Assembly: GCA_049724395.1 (NCBI GenBank)
Contig: JAUGWO010000113.1
Coordinates: forward strand, 1-64,000
Origin: Spongospora subterranea f. sp. subterranea
Taxonomy: Eukaryota; Endomyxa: Phytomyxea; Phytomyxea; Plasmodiophorida
DNA: 64,000 nt
Direction of reading: 5' to 3'
The notes beneath the pieces were generated by a model that saw nothing but the letters and a program-made list of their open reading frames with translations, was not told where the DNA came from and made no database searches. Shown here piece after piece: positions 21,448 through 33,180 of the stretch. Each line of letters begins with the position of its first letter. The stretch's first letter is position 1. The position numbers and the translations under genes were made by a program.

Positions 21448-22440
21448 TCAGAATCTGTCGACGTATAGAAAGTTTAGAGCGACTGCAATCATTTTGTGAG
21501 TTGATGGATCGCTAAACAGAACCCAATAAACTTGAGAAACATCATTGTATTGTGAAAACATACACACGACTTCCTCAATCAGAGCCGATAATTCCAACCG
21601 TAGAACATTTACAATTTGTATCGATTGACCCCAAATCACACGGCTACTTCCAGCTCGTGCACTTGATGGGACAAACACGACCCGGATATTACCACGTTCG
21701 GAAACGTCAAAGTGTCCTGGAGCGTTGTCCATTGGCAAAAGAAGGCGATATTAAATCATTTTCAAAATGTTTCCACCCTCATCCAGGCTTTGGAGTGATC
21801 GAGTTGATTAAGTGGCCATTGACGGAGGATCTTTGGGCTTTCCGATAGAGCGAAAGGAGTTCATTGGGTTCCATTTGCGGTCGCAAAAATATAACGAAAA
21901 CACGATCTTGCCTCTTGTGGTGGAGACATCCTCGCTCGGCATAAGAAAACTGTACCTTGAAAGCAAACGAACGAATTATCCCGTTTCGACCCATGTGACA
22001 AACGTTCTCAGGTTCATATTGCTCGACAATAGCCAACAATTCCGGATCGTCTTTTTTAACTTCTGGGCCCTCCCGTAAAGGAACATAGTTTGTAAACCTC
22101 GACGCCTTCAAAAGCGACTCAGCAAATGCCAAGACGTTTGAAAATCAGTGTCGTGGCTTTTGGATTTCGCAATGGCGATATAGGGCAGAACTGGAAGGTT
22201 AGCACAATGACCTCTGTCAATCAGGTGTCCAACATATCTTCAAGCTCGTTAAATCAACCATTCGACGAAAAAGGATTTTGCTTTGGAATTGTCAACTATA
22301 TTTGCCGAGCGTTCCAAAACTTTGTAACGGTTCTTCCAAACTTTTCCGATAGCGCCTTTGCCGGTTAGCTTTGGTAATCTCATAAATTCGGGAATCATCT
22401 AACGCTATTTTTTCGTTTTCTTGGAAGTTGGAGGCTTGGC
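21448..22440 (-). mobile_element. pogo/Tigger-type DDE transposase relic
   Basis: Minus strand, 22132-21779: EQYEPENVCHMGRNG (the Asn-x-D/M-E region of DDE_1, with the catalytic Asp replaced by Gly/Arg context) and HKRQDRVFVIF, matching the K-D-R-x-x-V-x-x segment. 21738-21448: MPMDNAPGHFDV followed by NIRVVFVPSS, the second catalytic Asp motif D-N-A-P-x-H and the 'VVFLPP' strand. Phase changes and lost residues show decay. The region up to about 22440 probably holds the degraded CENP-B-like helix-turn-helix part. Confidence 0.7.
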
Positions 22441-22589
22441 GCCGAATAACAATAAAATGTGGACGCCGTTAACGCGACCGGGAGGCCACGGTATTTGGTA
22501 GAGATTTGATCTTGAAAATAGGTTTTCCCCGTTTTTCCCTGAAAAAACAACCACACTGCAGTATTTATTTGCAATACTACGGGCCCTGT

Positions 22590-22623
22590 CGCTAAAGAAA
22601 AACTTATCGTTTTTTCTTTAGCG
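22590..22623. repeat. Perfect 13-bp hairpin
   Basis: CGCTAAAGAAAAA (22590-22602), an 8-base loop, then TTTTTCTTTAGCG (22611-22623), a perfect inverted match. It lies in a non-coding stretch (22441-22862) upstream of the G-patch gene. It could be the terminal part of a small inverted-repeat element or a structured leader; function unknown. Confidence 0.8.
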
Positions 22624-22862
22624 CGGTCAGAAGTCGTTCGTTTTCATCAAAATTACACGCACAAACCTCGCAGTTTCAAGTGCGGGCCGAGATGGTTGGA
22701 TCAATGCTGTTGGAGAGTCTGTTGGAGTCGTACCGGGATCGCCCGTCAGTCAGTTTTCAAAACATCCTCTCGCTGTATCGTATTGGTACATCTAACTGTA
22801 CAACTATTTCTTGCTCTGCTGTTGGGGACCAGTCAGCAGCCAATTTGTATTTTGATTGAGGA

Positions 22863-23948
22863 ATGGATTCGAGGAGATCTCGCCCAGGATCATGGCGACA
22901 ATTGCAGGGTGGCATTGCTGCATTAGCTGATAAATTTGGCGAGCATAATTCTGTTCATCATTTGAATGTTGGCCCCTTGCTTATTATTTTGCCTGTTTGC
23001 AATTGCCTATTCTACTGTGTCATCACAGGCGATTAAAGCACTCGAATTCTCCAAACTGTCCGAGGAAGAGAAGGCGATGCCGATAAATACCCCTATCACA
23101 GAGGATTTAGATCTTTCGAATACTGACGTTGCTAGTATGGATATACCTATTCCTCAAAGCAATCGTGGATTTCAATTGCTTCACAAGATGGGATGGCGTT
23201 CTGGTACTGGTCTTGGCCGATCAAAACAAGGTGTGACTTGATGTTTTTATTTTCATTGTCGATATTTTGGAAACTTTGCATTTCCTGCGATAATTTGCGG
23301 TGTAATTTAACCATGCATATTTTTTGTAGTCAAATGATTTACTTCTGTCAATTGTAGGCATCATCGATCCTTTAAGAATTGAGAAAAAGAGCGAAGTTCT
23401 TGGTGTTGGAGCAGAATCATTTGATAAAGAAATGTCCAAAAAAGTGACTTCAGAAAGGAGACGCCTTGAGTCTGAAAACACACTGGGAGAAAGTGAGGAA
23501 GCTGCTAACGAAAGAAAAGATCGCATTGAAGCAAAGCTCAAACAGGAGCAAGAAGCACAAGAAAATATCAAAAATCTCTATTGTTCGTTATGTAACAAAC
23601 AATATACAAAGGCAATTGAATATCAAGGACATTTAGACAGCTATGACCACAACCATCGTAAAGTACTATTCCATTGCATTCGTCAACGTTGGTTCGCTAA
23701 AAAAATTTGTCTTCAAGAGATTTGCTGAAATGCGCAAAAATCGTCCAAATATAAATTCACAAATCACAAAAGCCGATGATCACGGCGATAAATTGCTACT
23801 TCAACGCATCAAAGCATCAGCTGCAGCAGAAGCGCAAACATTGAAGTCGCCCGAGACAGAACGTATCAATTCGAGGCTGGATCAGAATGAGGCGCGACCT
23901 GTATTGAAGTTTGCATTTAAACCAAAGTCTTTAATTAAAAGGAGATAA
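22863..23948 (+). CDS. G-patch and C2H2 zinc-finger protein, GPATCH8-like
   Basis: Exon 1 starts at ATG 22863 (MDSRRSRPGSWRQLQGGIAA) and ends HHLN before an intron GTTGGCCCC...CATCACAG. Exon 2 carries the G-patch, NRGFQLLHKMGWRSGTGLG, split from GIIDPLRIEKK by an intron beginning GTGTGACTTG. A charged helix (EERKDRIEAKLKQEQEAQEN-like) precedes the zinc finger LYCSLCNKQYTKAIEYQGH, LDSYDHNHRK, a C2H2 of the GPATCH8/ZNF804 type (C-x2-C-x12-H-x5-H). A further intron (from about 23662) leads into RFAEMRKNRP and a basic tail ending TAA at 23946-23948. Proteins with this architecture act in pre-mRNA splicing, where the G-patch activates DEAH helicases; that role is from family knowledge. Confidence 0.85.
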
Positions 23949-23981
23949 ACGTTTTCGACAGCTCCAAGTGTGAAACACGTT

Positions 23982-24293
23982 TTATTTTTTTGATATTTTA
24001 GCAAAATTCTTTTCAACAGATGTTCTCGCTTTTTTCATCATCCCTGCTACTTTGTCGCTCTTTGCTGCATATACTCCTGCTGCCACCGCGCCTCCTAATA
24101 ACACAACTGTGGGCAGAATACAGGCGGCTAATGCACCTCCAACAGCGGCGGCGCCGTACTTGGCAATATCATTCTTGCCAGCCGTTGATTCTTGTGGTTT
24201 AGCTTCTTCGGCCGGTGGCGGGAAGCTGGCAAAATCATCGCCACCCATATGCCAGTCGAGATTCGATCCGTTGTCAGTTAGTTGCGGATTCAT
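23982..24293 (-). CDS. Small Gly/Ala-rich membrane-type protein
   Basis: A single 103-codon frame. Its N-terminus is acidic and proline-rich (DWHMGGDDFASFPPPAEEA). A long hydrophobic Gly/Ala segment follows at residues 45-75 (YGAAAVGGALAACILPTVVL, then LGGAVAAGVYAAKS), then a basic C-terminus (KKARTSVEKNFAKISKK). This looks like a glycine-zipper membrane hairpin with a cytosolic amphipathic tail. I do not recognise a family. Its stop lies only 33 bp from the stop of the convergent G-patch gene. The coding bias (balanced, soluble ends) makes it a likely real gene. Confidence 0.6.
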   Translation of the reverse strand: MNPQLTDNGSNLDWHMGGDDFASFPPPAEEAKPQESTAGKNDIAKYGAAAVGGALAACILPTVVLLGGAVAAGVYAAKSDKVAGMMKKARTSVEKNFAKISKK

Positions 24294-25859
24294 ATCAAAA
24301 GTTTGATAATTGGGGGCAGTTGGGGAAGTGTTATTCTGAAGTAAGTGTTAAAGATAGAGACTGACAGAAACTGCGATATTGATTGTTACTGTGCTGGATT
24401 ATCTGTGTCAACTGAAATTCATCATTTAGCATTGTATTAATCCATCAGATTGATTCATTGTCTGGCTCGACATGAGATTAGAATAGGAAAGGAGCAATAC
24501 TCCTGAAATCAGTGTTGCGGACCGTCGTTTAAACGGTTCAAACAAAAACCGGTTTTACTCGTTTTAATCGCGGTTAAACGTTTGTTTGACAAACATAGTA
24601 AAAACGAAGGAGTAAAAACGGAATCCCGGTCTCCGTAAAAACTCCAAGTACTGTAGCCAAATTCTTAAAGTTTTGTCGACAATTTGAAGTTCACGTTCGA
24701 AATGGGACGGCCAGCTTGTGCAGCGCGATCGCATTTCATAAAGCTCGAAGCAAAAGGACGAATCTATTGAAGATGCTAATGCGGTGCATCAGCGAACTTC
24801 CCAGGCACTGGAACCAATTCCAGGTCCTGACCGCCGTGGCGCAGTTGTTTGAAAACGTGTCTAATCAGTAAAAACACAATCAGTAAAAACGCAGTCGAAA
24901 CACAACTAGTTTTTTCACCAGAAACCTACTCCTCGACGCAAAAAGGGGAAACAAGGCAAAACAAAAACGCATTACAGTGTTCCCGCGTTAGGATGCTGTC
25001 CATTCCTGGGGTTTTAGATACTATAATCACGGAATTACTGCATTCAACACACGCTAAACCGCATTCAGACTCTGCATGCGAATGTATCCAGTCTTGTCTC
25101 AGTTTGTGCGTTCAGGCTGATTGAAAAGTCTGTTATGAACGTAAGATAAATCATGTTGTAAAACGCAACACGGCCGTCAAGTTGTATAATATAACAACAC
25201 ACAATCATTATGCAAAGCGATGCAAGATGAAGCGTTACGGAACCAATTGTGGCTTTTAAGGACACCTAAAACAGTTTCAACGATTATATGATCGAATTTT
25301 CATGGGAGCTACGCGAACGATCGTTGGACGTGAATTTCAAATGCATGAAATGCAACCACGCCACAAACGGGATCCCATAGGATATTGCATGAGTCCGGCA
25401 TGATGGGTATTGCTATCTTGTGTATTGATAAAACATGGTCTAGCAGATATTGCACATCAAGACGGTTCCATTAGATCACGTTTTACGCCAGAAGGTTGGT
25501 CGCAGCATCCATTTAACCCCAGACCCCCTCGAGAAAACACGACCTTAATTACTCAAGATACGGGCAGCGACCTGATTTATCCATCCAATGGTTTTTGAAG
25601 TAACTTGATGTTTCTGGAAACTTCCACATCAGCGAGACAATACTCCATCAATCATAGCATAGACCTTGTCATCATGCAAAACGCCCTCACTTTGCGAAAT
25701 TACATGTGCACTTTGCGACATTACATGTGCACTCAATTCTGTTCTTTCTCACCTCAACATAATCCGACAACTGGCGAAATGATGTCCCGATGATGTGTCC
25801 CAAGATCTCGGGCTCGAGCCTGTTTAAGCAGACTAAATCGGACCTCGGCCATTTCGGTT
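24294..25859. other. Long intergenic stretch
   Basis: No recognisable gene. It contains an AT-rich block with repeated GTTTAAACG/GGTTAAACG motifs at about 24530-24600 and a 21-bp tandem duplication at 25689-25731. It ends at the promoter-like start of the gypsy relic. Confidence 0.5.
25689..25731 (+). repeat. Two-copy tandem repeat of 21 bp
   Basis: CTTTGCGAAATTACATGTGCA is followed directly by CTTTGCGACATTACATGTGCA (one mismatch, 21 bp each). No function is evident. Confidence 0.75.
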
Positions 25860-27200
25860 TCGTCGTGTGTTTTCGTTTTGCTTGCTTATATAAAAATACT
25901 TTGTGTTCTCTTCTTGCTCTGTCTTCCATATTCTCGTGTCCCAATTGGTTATCGGCTCAACCCGCACTTCCTAGCCTCTGCCCCCTCTGCTCTCACCCTT
26001 TCTAGTCCCTGGTTCCCTCTGCTCTCTCTCATTCCTTACTTCTCCCTCTGCCCATCGTCTTCGAATCTCTCAATCATCATGGATTTCAATGAAGTTCAGC
26101 AGTATGTAGAGCAGGCGTTGGCCTCACAGGCCTAGGCAATGGAAGGGAACATCAACGCAGCCATCGCTCACGGTTTAGCTTCAGTGTCAGCTTTAAAGAG
26201 CCGACTATTCATCTTCCCCTTACTCCCGCTACACGAGAACCAAAGGTCGAGCTACCTCCATTTTTGATGATAATCTGCGACAGCTTCGAACATGGCTCCG
26301 CAGTTCGAGTCGTGAAGAGATTCCCTAGAAATGCAGCCAAAAGCAAAATCAAGGTTTGTGGTATATTAGTGGCTTTCAAAAGGCAAATGGAGTTAAGACG
26401 TCAATTGAGTAGTGTGATCAAGACGGTAATATCTGTCGTCTCGGCTTCTCTGAGCGCCTCGCAACCAGCGTGTCGAGATTCGGTAACGTCCATGGGTTCG
26501 AGCGAGTTAGCGATTTAAGGGAAAACTGGATAAATTCACTCTGATATGTTTATTCGGAGCTACGTAACTACTATGCGACGCCACCCGTGTGGCAGGTGAT
26601 GTGCAGCCGTCTCTTCGGCCACGCAGCCACATGGTGGTCGGTCACGTTCAATGCCAAAGAGGTTTTCCTGACCATTGTCGAACTGTTCAAGAAGCCCATC
26701 ACAAACTGAGTCCCGGACTCAAATTCAGCCCACAACGCGGCCCAGACGGGAACTGCTTGCCGACTCCGGTTGAAGAAACCGGGGCCGTCGCGACTCACAA
26801 ATTCCGACGGGCCAGAAAGCGGTTGGCGCATTCATTTGCCTGCCTCTCAAGATCGTGCAGGTCGTTCGTGTGAGCAAACGTCTTTACGCCGTACTCAACA
26901 AATTCCCTTAGGCAAATTTATCAAGCATCTGGGCCGCGTTGTGGGACTTTCAGGATCTGCTGATGACGTTTACTCGCACGGACGACCTGCACGATGAAAG
27001 ACAGGCAAATGAATGCGCTAATCGCATTCTGGCCCGCCATGGTTGTCATTTCGAGAACAAGATTCCTCCGGCAGACAATCATATTCCAATGGATATCGGC
27101 ACAATCATCGCTGCTGTTCGCATGGAGATGACCGCACATCAATCGCGCTCAACCTCGCGCAGACCGCTGCAGAACGCCAGTTCCTCCTTTTCGCTTTTCA
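25860..27200 (+). mobile_element. Ty3/gypsy gag relic with LTR-like leader
   Basis: A TATATAAAA box at about 25885 and a pyrimidine-rich leader (25950-26070) precede an ATG at 26079 that opens MDFNEVQQYVEQALASQ. A TAG follows, with similar sequence continuing beyond it (AMEGNINAAIAHG). Farther on, 26210-26270 encodes EPKVELPPFF-like gag, about 26570-26660 encodes YATPPVWQVMCSRLFGHAAT and WWSVTF (the 'G.A..WW' capsid motif), and 26939-27110 encodes WDFQDLLMTFTRTDDLHDE. Stops and phase shifts occur throughout. No pol region is seen. The leader may be a 5' LTR with its R/U5 part; a matching 3' LTR was not found. Confidence 0.65.
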
Positions 27201-28296
27201 TCGCGGATGCGGCGTTCTTCTCTCAATTGGGCCTCGCGCCGGACAAACTTCCGATTGCTTTACAGACTCGGCAAGTAGCGATTAAATTTGCCCTTGCTGA
27301 TTATCATCATTGCCGTCGTCACTGTTGCTATTTGGCCTTAGGTTTCTTTTTGAGGGTGCTTTCTTTGTTCTGGGACGTCGATCCATGTCAAAATGGATCA
27401 AGTATAGACAGACTCTGCCGACGCGCCACACTTCAGTATAATGCAAAGAAGGAGAGCAAATGTTGCCGCAGCAGCATCTGCGATGTTAGCAGCTTGGGCG
27501 GCTTCGTGGTCTGCCTTTTGCTTCATCTGAAGCTTGCCGATGATTGCGATAGCATCCTCCAGCGGCGCCTGTTTTCCCGATTATTCTTCGGCGGAACCCG
27601 AACGCCGCAAATGCGTCCTTGTTGTGATCTCTTGCCAGCGCAATTTGTTCCTGGAATTTAGCTTGAACCGCTTTCTGTTCAGTGTTTCCACACCAAACCG
27701 TGGCAATTTAGCCCTTGTGCAACCCGATCCCAACCTGAAGCGATTCTTCCTTAATATAACAGAATTGCGTTCGCCTCTTTCAACAGCAAAAAGTCCAGGG
27801 CGTTTATCCTTGCTCTTCTCTGGACCGGTCCTTCATCAACAAAGTTTTCTGCCATCGGAGCGGAATCACAACAGCCACGAAAACACGTCCTCCATTAGAT
27901 CATGCAAACGAAATCAACCTGAGCCGAATGTGAGAGTAAACGTAGGTGCAATAAACGAAGGAAGTTATCAAACGACACAAAGTGCAGAATTAGGAAAAAT
28001 ATCTTCAAGTGGGAAAGGCCTTACGCAATATGGAGGAAATTCGACATATCTGGAATTTCGCGTCCGAAACGTTTTATGACTGACTACCTTTCTATTTTCT
28101 GGAATTGGAGAAACTACAGTAAAACTACAGTACAGTACAACGGAAAAAACGAAGGCGAGACCCTTTGTGACGGAGTGTAATTCCATTCCCCGAAAAACGA
28201 ATAATTAAAAGTGTACCGAATATTCGTTATTGTTTTACTGCCTCTCCAACGAATTAAACCTGTCTATTGTATCGCCCTAGCGTTGAAGCCATAGCC
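27201..28296. other. Unassigned sequence
   Basis: Overlapping open frames (27201-28080, plus) have no recognisable motif and probably represent decayed element sequence or 5' non-coding DNA of the ABC transporter. Short ACTACAGTA repeats occur at about 28113-28135. Confidence 0.35.
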
Positions 28297-31200
28297 ATGA
28301 TCAGTCAGCAGCAGGATGGAGTGATGTCTCTCCCAGCATCTGGAGTCGATAACGTGCCAATAACAATATCCTGGCACGATGTTGGGTATTCTGTCCCAAT
28401 TAAAGGAAAACCAGATAAAACCATTATTAATTCCACATTCGGACACGTATGATTTCTCGACGTGGCTCTTTACTGTTCTGATAGTTTTACAAGGCGCTTC
28501 CGGGTGAAATGTTGGCATTAATGGGCGGATCTGGGGCTGGTAAAAGGTATATCCCTTTAATTAACTTGAGTTATATCCTGAACCCGTTTTAGTACGATGC
28601 TGGATCTTTTACGAGGACGCATCGCAAACACGTCTGGGAAAATATTAGTAAAGTCGGATTCTATCGTAGCTGTAACGGGTTCTTTTCGTCACTTACTGTC
28701 GATTGTTTCATTTTAAAATAGTGGCCGTCCCCGCCCGAAAAATTTCAAACATCATGTCTCTTATGTTCAACAGGAAGATAGTTTATATCGTAAGATTGAT
28801 AACACCTTTATCCATAGCTGATTCACATTTGCATTGTTGTCTCACCAAACTTTTTCTTGGTTCTCTTTTATAATCCATTAATCACCTAGAAATCAGTTTG
28901 GGTTCTATTGTAGCACAGGCACATCCCGTCCATTTTGGATTTGTTAAAACGTGTTCGCTGTTTTCACGATCAAATGAAAGTTTTATGGTTTCATGTTTGT
29001 ATAATCAAATGCCTATGTCAACACATTAAATCAAATGCCACCATTTGATCCCCGTATTGCTCAGCAATCTTATCGGTTCGGGAGTGCATCACTTATGCGG
29101 CGCGGCTACAGTATGGTCTTCAAACTGCAAAGTGCAATCGATAGGAATCTGATCATTTCTTATATTGCCAGATTGCCAGTAGTTTTGACCAGGTCTGTCA
29201 TCGATACCAAAGTCAATGAGCTGATCAAGGTCATGGGATTGCAGAGATGTGCCGATACTAATATTGGTTCGTATTCGAGTCTGATTTGGTTCATCTGGCT
29301 CTCAACGATATGCAAACAGGAAATGCAATTTTTCGTGGGGTCAGCGGCGGTGAACGACGACGTGCTTCGATTGGTAAATGCTGCCAGGTCCGGTTGATCC
29401 AAACTTGATTGATGGGTATTTGGCAGGGGTTGAGCTTGTCACCGATCCACAGATCATATTCTTAGATGAGGTGTGACCACATTTTTTTTTCATAATTTTT
29501 AACGCAAATGACGAAGTGTTATGAAATTCCTACAATTTGAAATGAACCGAAGTTAGGATCAATAATCTAGAATGAAAACCTACTTTAGCCAGTTGGGTTA
29601 CTCATTATCTGAAAAATGGCGAAAGCCTATAGAAATTCGTTGTTGCAAGAGCATCACGCAACACCATATAATATCACGCATTGACCCAAATGACGTGATT
29701 TAGCCGACCTCAGGATTGGATAGCGAATCGGCAAGGCAAATTATTACTCTACTAACACAATTGGCAAAATCCCAGAATAAAACCATAATTGCCACAATCC
29801 ATCAGCCGAGCTCGGACGTATTCTCCATGTTTGATAAAATCGTGTAAGAATAGTCTATACCTCGCCAGTTCTATCTTTTTTCTTTTCCCATTACACTGAT
29901 CCTCATTGTTTTTTTCTATTCTTCTTTCCAGCTTCCCTTATTCGATTTTGATGTTTTATTGAGCACTTCGATTTGGTGCGTTTCTGAGCTTGCCTTTGGT
30001 AAACAGATTGCTTTCTCAAGGCCAGACCATGTTCCATGGTACATCAGCTGAGGCGCTCATCCACTTTGATAAGACCCTCAAATTTGTAATCTCCTACATT
30101 ACGCTAAAATGACCCTCAGATTCTGAGTTTACTTTGAATTTTCAGCCATGCCCATTGCGATTCAATCCTTGTGATCACTATCTATCAGTGCTGAATACCG
30201 ATTTTTCCAGCGATCCCGCGGCAGCCAGGAATAAGGTTGCCGGTTATGCAAAGCTGTTTCGCGATTCAGATATCGCAGCGCTGCTTCTCAAAGAACTAAA
30301 GGAAATTGAGCAAAATCCTGGGAAAGCGTTGAGCACAGATGGATTCGCTCTTGGGTATTGTCTCTCAGACGGCGGGGTTGATTGCAGTGGTTTGATGATC
30401 TACTAGGCACATCCGACAGATTGGAATCCTGACTGAACGCGCCTACAAAAACGCAGGTATAATCACTTTCATGTTTTCATGAATCTTCTGTATTAGTTCC
30501 ATACTTTCCGAAGTATGGTGTCAACTGGACAAACCACAGTATTCTGCCCCCTCGCTCTAAGTTTTGCGCAAATATTTTTACCCCCTGGCTCATATCTTAC
30601 TTTACAACCTGCCAGATCTCTCAGCAACAGATCCTTCGTTATTTTTCGAGCATTTCTAGTAGTAAAATGTTTCGTTTAATTGTTGTCAATGATTATCATT
30701 GATTCCCACGAGAATTTTGCAGGCAAGAACTTGTTGATGTATTGGATCCGCGCAGCAAGTAAGTCATCTGGTGCAATGGACTCTTTCTCATTCATCTGAT
30801 CATCGCTGTCTATTCCATTAGTGTTTTTCTGTATGGCCATTCTCATGGGTACCACTTTCTACGATGTTGGCACCCTTCAGTCTGAGGTTTATATTCCCGC
30901 TTCAGTTGTAAGGCTTGTCTCTGACACGTGCGCCAGATTCAAGATCGGTTTTCAGCTCACTTTTTTGCGGTTGCCTTCCTTTGCTTCATGGTATGATGAA
31001 ACAAAGTATATCGACATGCAGTGAATTGTCTTATTCTGATAGAGTTTCGATCTTCAGAAATTTTGGTTTCATCGTTCTCCGTCTTTTCAGTGTTTCACTA
31101 TATTCATTATGACAAGGAAGATGAAAAAATATCTGAAATGCTACTTTAGTCAGTCGCCAGTATACCCGGAATCATCGAAGAGAAACAGGTTCTGGATCGA

Positions 31201-32197
31201 GAGGTTATGAACGGCGCCTATCCTGTATCTTCATTCGTGATCTCCAACATTCTCGTTTCGGCGCCGTTCGTCCTTCTCATGACCTTGATCTTCACGGTCA
31301 TCGCGTATGTATTCCTCTTTTTGATGAAAATCACCATTCAAGTTTCGATAGGTACCCACTAATTATGTTCCAGAGCGGGATTGAACACGTCCTCGTTTAC
31401 ATCCTGTTCTTATTTCTCTCGATCTATACAATGGAATGCATTGTCACTGTTATGTAGGTCAAAACGGTTCATATTGTGAGTTTAGTAGTCCTGTATTTAC
31501 TGGGTTTTCTCATTTCAGAGCTTGTACAGCTCCAATCTTTGTCGTGGCGCTGGCGGTCAGCGCCTTCCTTAACGGTTTCTTCAGTTCGTAACTTCATCCG
31601 TTTTTATGGCCTCTCCGTTTTTTAATCCTGTCCAGTGTGTGTCCAAGGGTATTTTGTCCGCTTATCATCATTACCGCTATTTTGGCGCTATTGGGCACAT
31701 TATGTAATCACGCCAACAATGAGTTGACGTTCTCGGAATATTAACCTTCTGCGTCTTGCAGTGGTCGTACCAAACATACGCGTTCGAAGCTCTGGTTAAA
31801 AACGATTTTGATGGGTTAACGTTCTCTTGCGGCAAAGGAGTTGGGCACGGAATTGGCGGGACCCAATGCTTTTGTAACCGATTCCGCAATCTTTTTTCAT
31901 TTGTGTTATGATTCACCGCTGTTCGTTTGGAGCTCCGGATTTTGTTTCGCGAGTCATGCGAGCCTTTTTTCAAAAAGAATCGGACAACAATTGCAGAAAA
32001 TAACTAGCGCTTTAGGTCAATATCAGGGCGCTCTTAATAGTCAGTGTCAATTCTCTGGTCAAGATGTGCTCCGCGATTTCGATTACAACGACGTATCGCT
32101 CGTGAATTGGGCTTTGGTGTTAATCGGGCAAATCATTATCTATCGTATCATCATGTATCTCGTCTTGAAATGGAAAACCAAAGAAATCACTTTTTAA
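28297..32197 (+). CDS. ABCG (White-type) half-transporter
   Basis: Starts at ATG 28297 (MISQQQDGVMSLPASG). The nucleotide-binding domain comes first: Walker A MGGSGAGKS-T is split by an intron at 28546-28592, the Q-loop region is HVSYVQQEDS, the signature is GVSGGERRRASIG (29335-29371), Walker B is VTDPQIIFLDE, then PTSGLDSESARQ after an intron (from about 29706), and the H-loop is IIATIHQPSSDVFSMFD (29795-29840). The membrane domain follows over many short exons: ERAYKNAGKNLLMYWIRAA, FFCMAILMGTTFYDVG, QDRFSAHFFAVAFLCF, IEEKQVLDREVMNGAYPVSS, PLIMFQSGIEHVLVY and GYFVRLSSLPLFWRYWAHYV, ending in a last helix before TAA at 32195-32197. Domain order NBD-TMD and the single NBD indicate an ABCG half-transporter that must dimerise to export lipids or hydrophobic compounds. 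The exon just after Walker A up to 29160 and the junction at about 31890-32013 are unclear. Confidence 0.9.
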
Positions 32198-32843
32198 CTT
32201 AGTCATCATTAAAAAATCTGTGTTGCATGAATTATTGGCAGCGTCTATGGTCAATAGTCTCAAGTTGTGTGTCTCAACTGCTAATATCCTCAAGCATTAT
32301 TCACTCCTCAGCAGGAACATCAATGCTGGGCTCAGAAATTTGATCTGCGCTGCCGTGAGTTGCTGGACCGAAGTACAGCAACACCGATGTTTGACATTTT
32401 CGTCTTCGTTATGGCGACAAATTCTAACCACAAGACGCGCTCAACGTTGACGGTGATGAAACTAGGAGTGGAATAACCCTTTTGGACTCAAAAGACGGTA
32501 CAATCAGCACGGCAGCAGTTAAAATCACGATAATAATTTACAAGCAGAGTCATTCCTGAGCTGAATCATTCGGAAGGAACTGAAGACACCCCCGGTTCTT
32601 GCGAAGGTCGTGAATCGTTTTTTAAACCTACGATTATCCCAATACACACATAACGGGTCCTCGCAAAGTACTGTAGTGTCGATACAACGGTCAACGACCA
32701 TTCGGTAGCAACGGTCCTTGGCAGGCGCGGCCTTTATCGGATCATGAAGTTCTGTGGCCAGGGTGGGTTTGCGTATTCATACGTCGAGAAGTGGCCACCG
32801 AAATTGTTGAGCAATTAGTTCACTCCTTTGGCGAACCCAAAAA
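32198..32843. other. Intergenic
   Basis: No supported gene. It lies between the ABCG stop and a small membrane-protein gene on the same strand, whose promoter it must contain. Confidence 0.5.
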
Positions 32844-33119
32844 ATGGACCTGAGTCAAACACAGATCGTTTTCATCGTGGCATTGGTCTTTCTTATCGGA
32901 TTTCTGATCATTACATGCTTACGGCCTGCACATCAGCCGGTGCGTCAAGTTGAGACGTACGGAACAAATTTATATCGCCCTTCTCAGTCGGAAGGTCCAT
33001 TTCATCCTCTGCCGTCGGCGCCTAATCTATCACCCGCAAGGCAACAGCTTGGACCACCTCAGTTCACGTTCCCCTCCATGCGCAAATCGGAATCGTCTGC
33101 TTTACCGAACGCATCTTGA
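32844..33119 (+). CDS. Small single-pass membrane protein
   Basis: A 91-codon open frame with a sensible start (MDLSQTQ). One hydrophobic helix spans residues 8-25 (IVFIVALVFLIGFLIITC), followed by a Pro/Ser-rich polar tail (about 65 residues) with no fold signature. The layout suggests a type III or tail-exposed membrane protein with a disordered cytosolic region. I do not recognise a family. Its stop is only 61 bp from the stop of the convergent anoctamin gene. No intron is needed. Confidence 0.55.
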   Translation: MDLSQTQIVFIVALVFLIGFLIITCLRPAHQPVRQVETYGTNLYRPSQSEGPFHPLPSAPNLSPARQQLGPPQFTFPSMRKSESSALPNAS

Positions 33120-33180
33120 ACTATGATAAACTCAAGCCGTCACACCATATCGGCGGCTACCACTTATTTCTTGTATATAT

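Noticed and set aside
21552-22078. Plus-strand open frames over the Tigger relic
   Set aside because: The minus strand carries the DDE_1 motifs (DNAPGH, HKRQDRV) and explains the sequence.
22966-23013. A start at 22966 for the G-patch gene with a hydrophobic signal-like beginning
   Set aside because: This segment is the intron between exon 1 (from 22863) and exon 2 (a GTTGGCC...CACAG pattern), so the hydrophobic run is not translated.
24500-24620. The GTTTAAACG-rich block as a MITE or regulatory palindrome
   Set aside because: The matches are short and imperfect, with no clear terminal repeats or target duplication visible.
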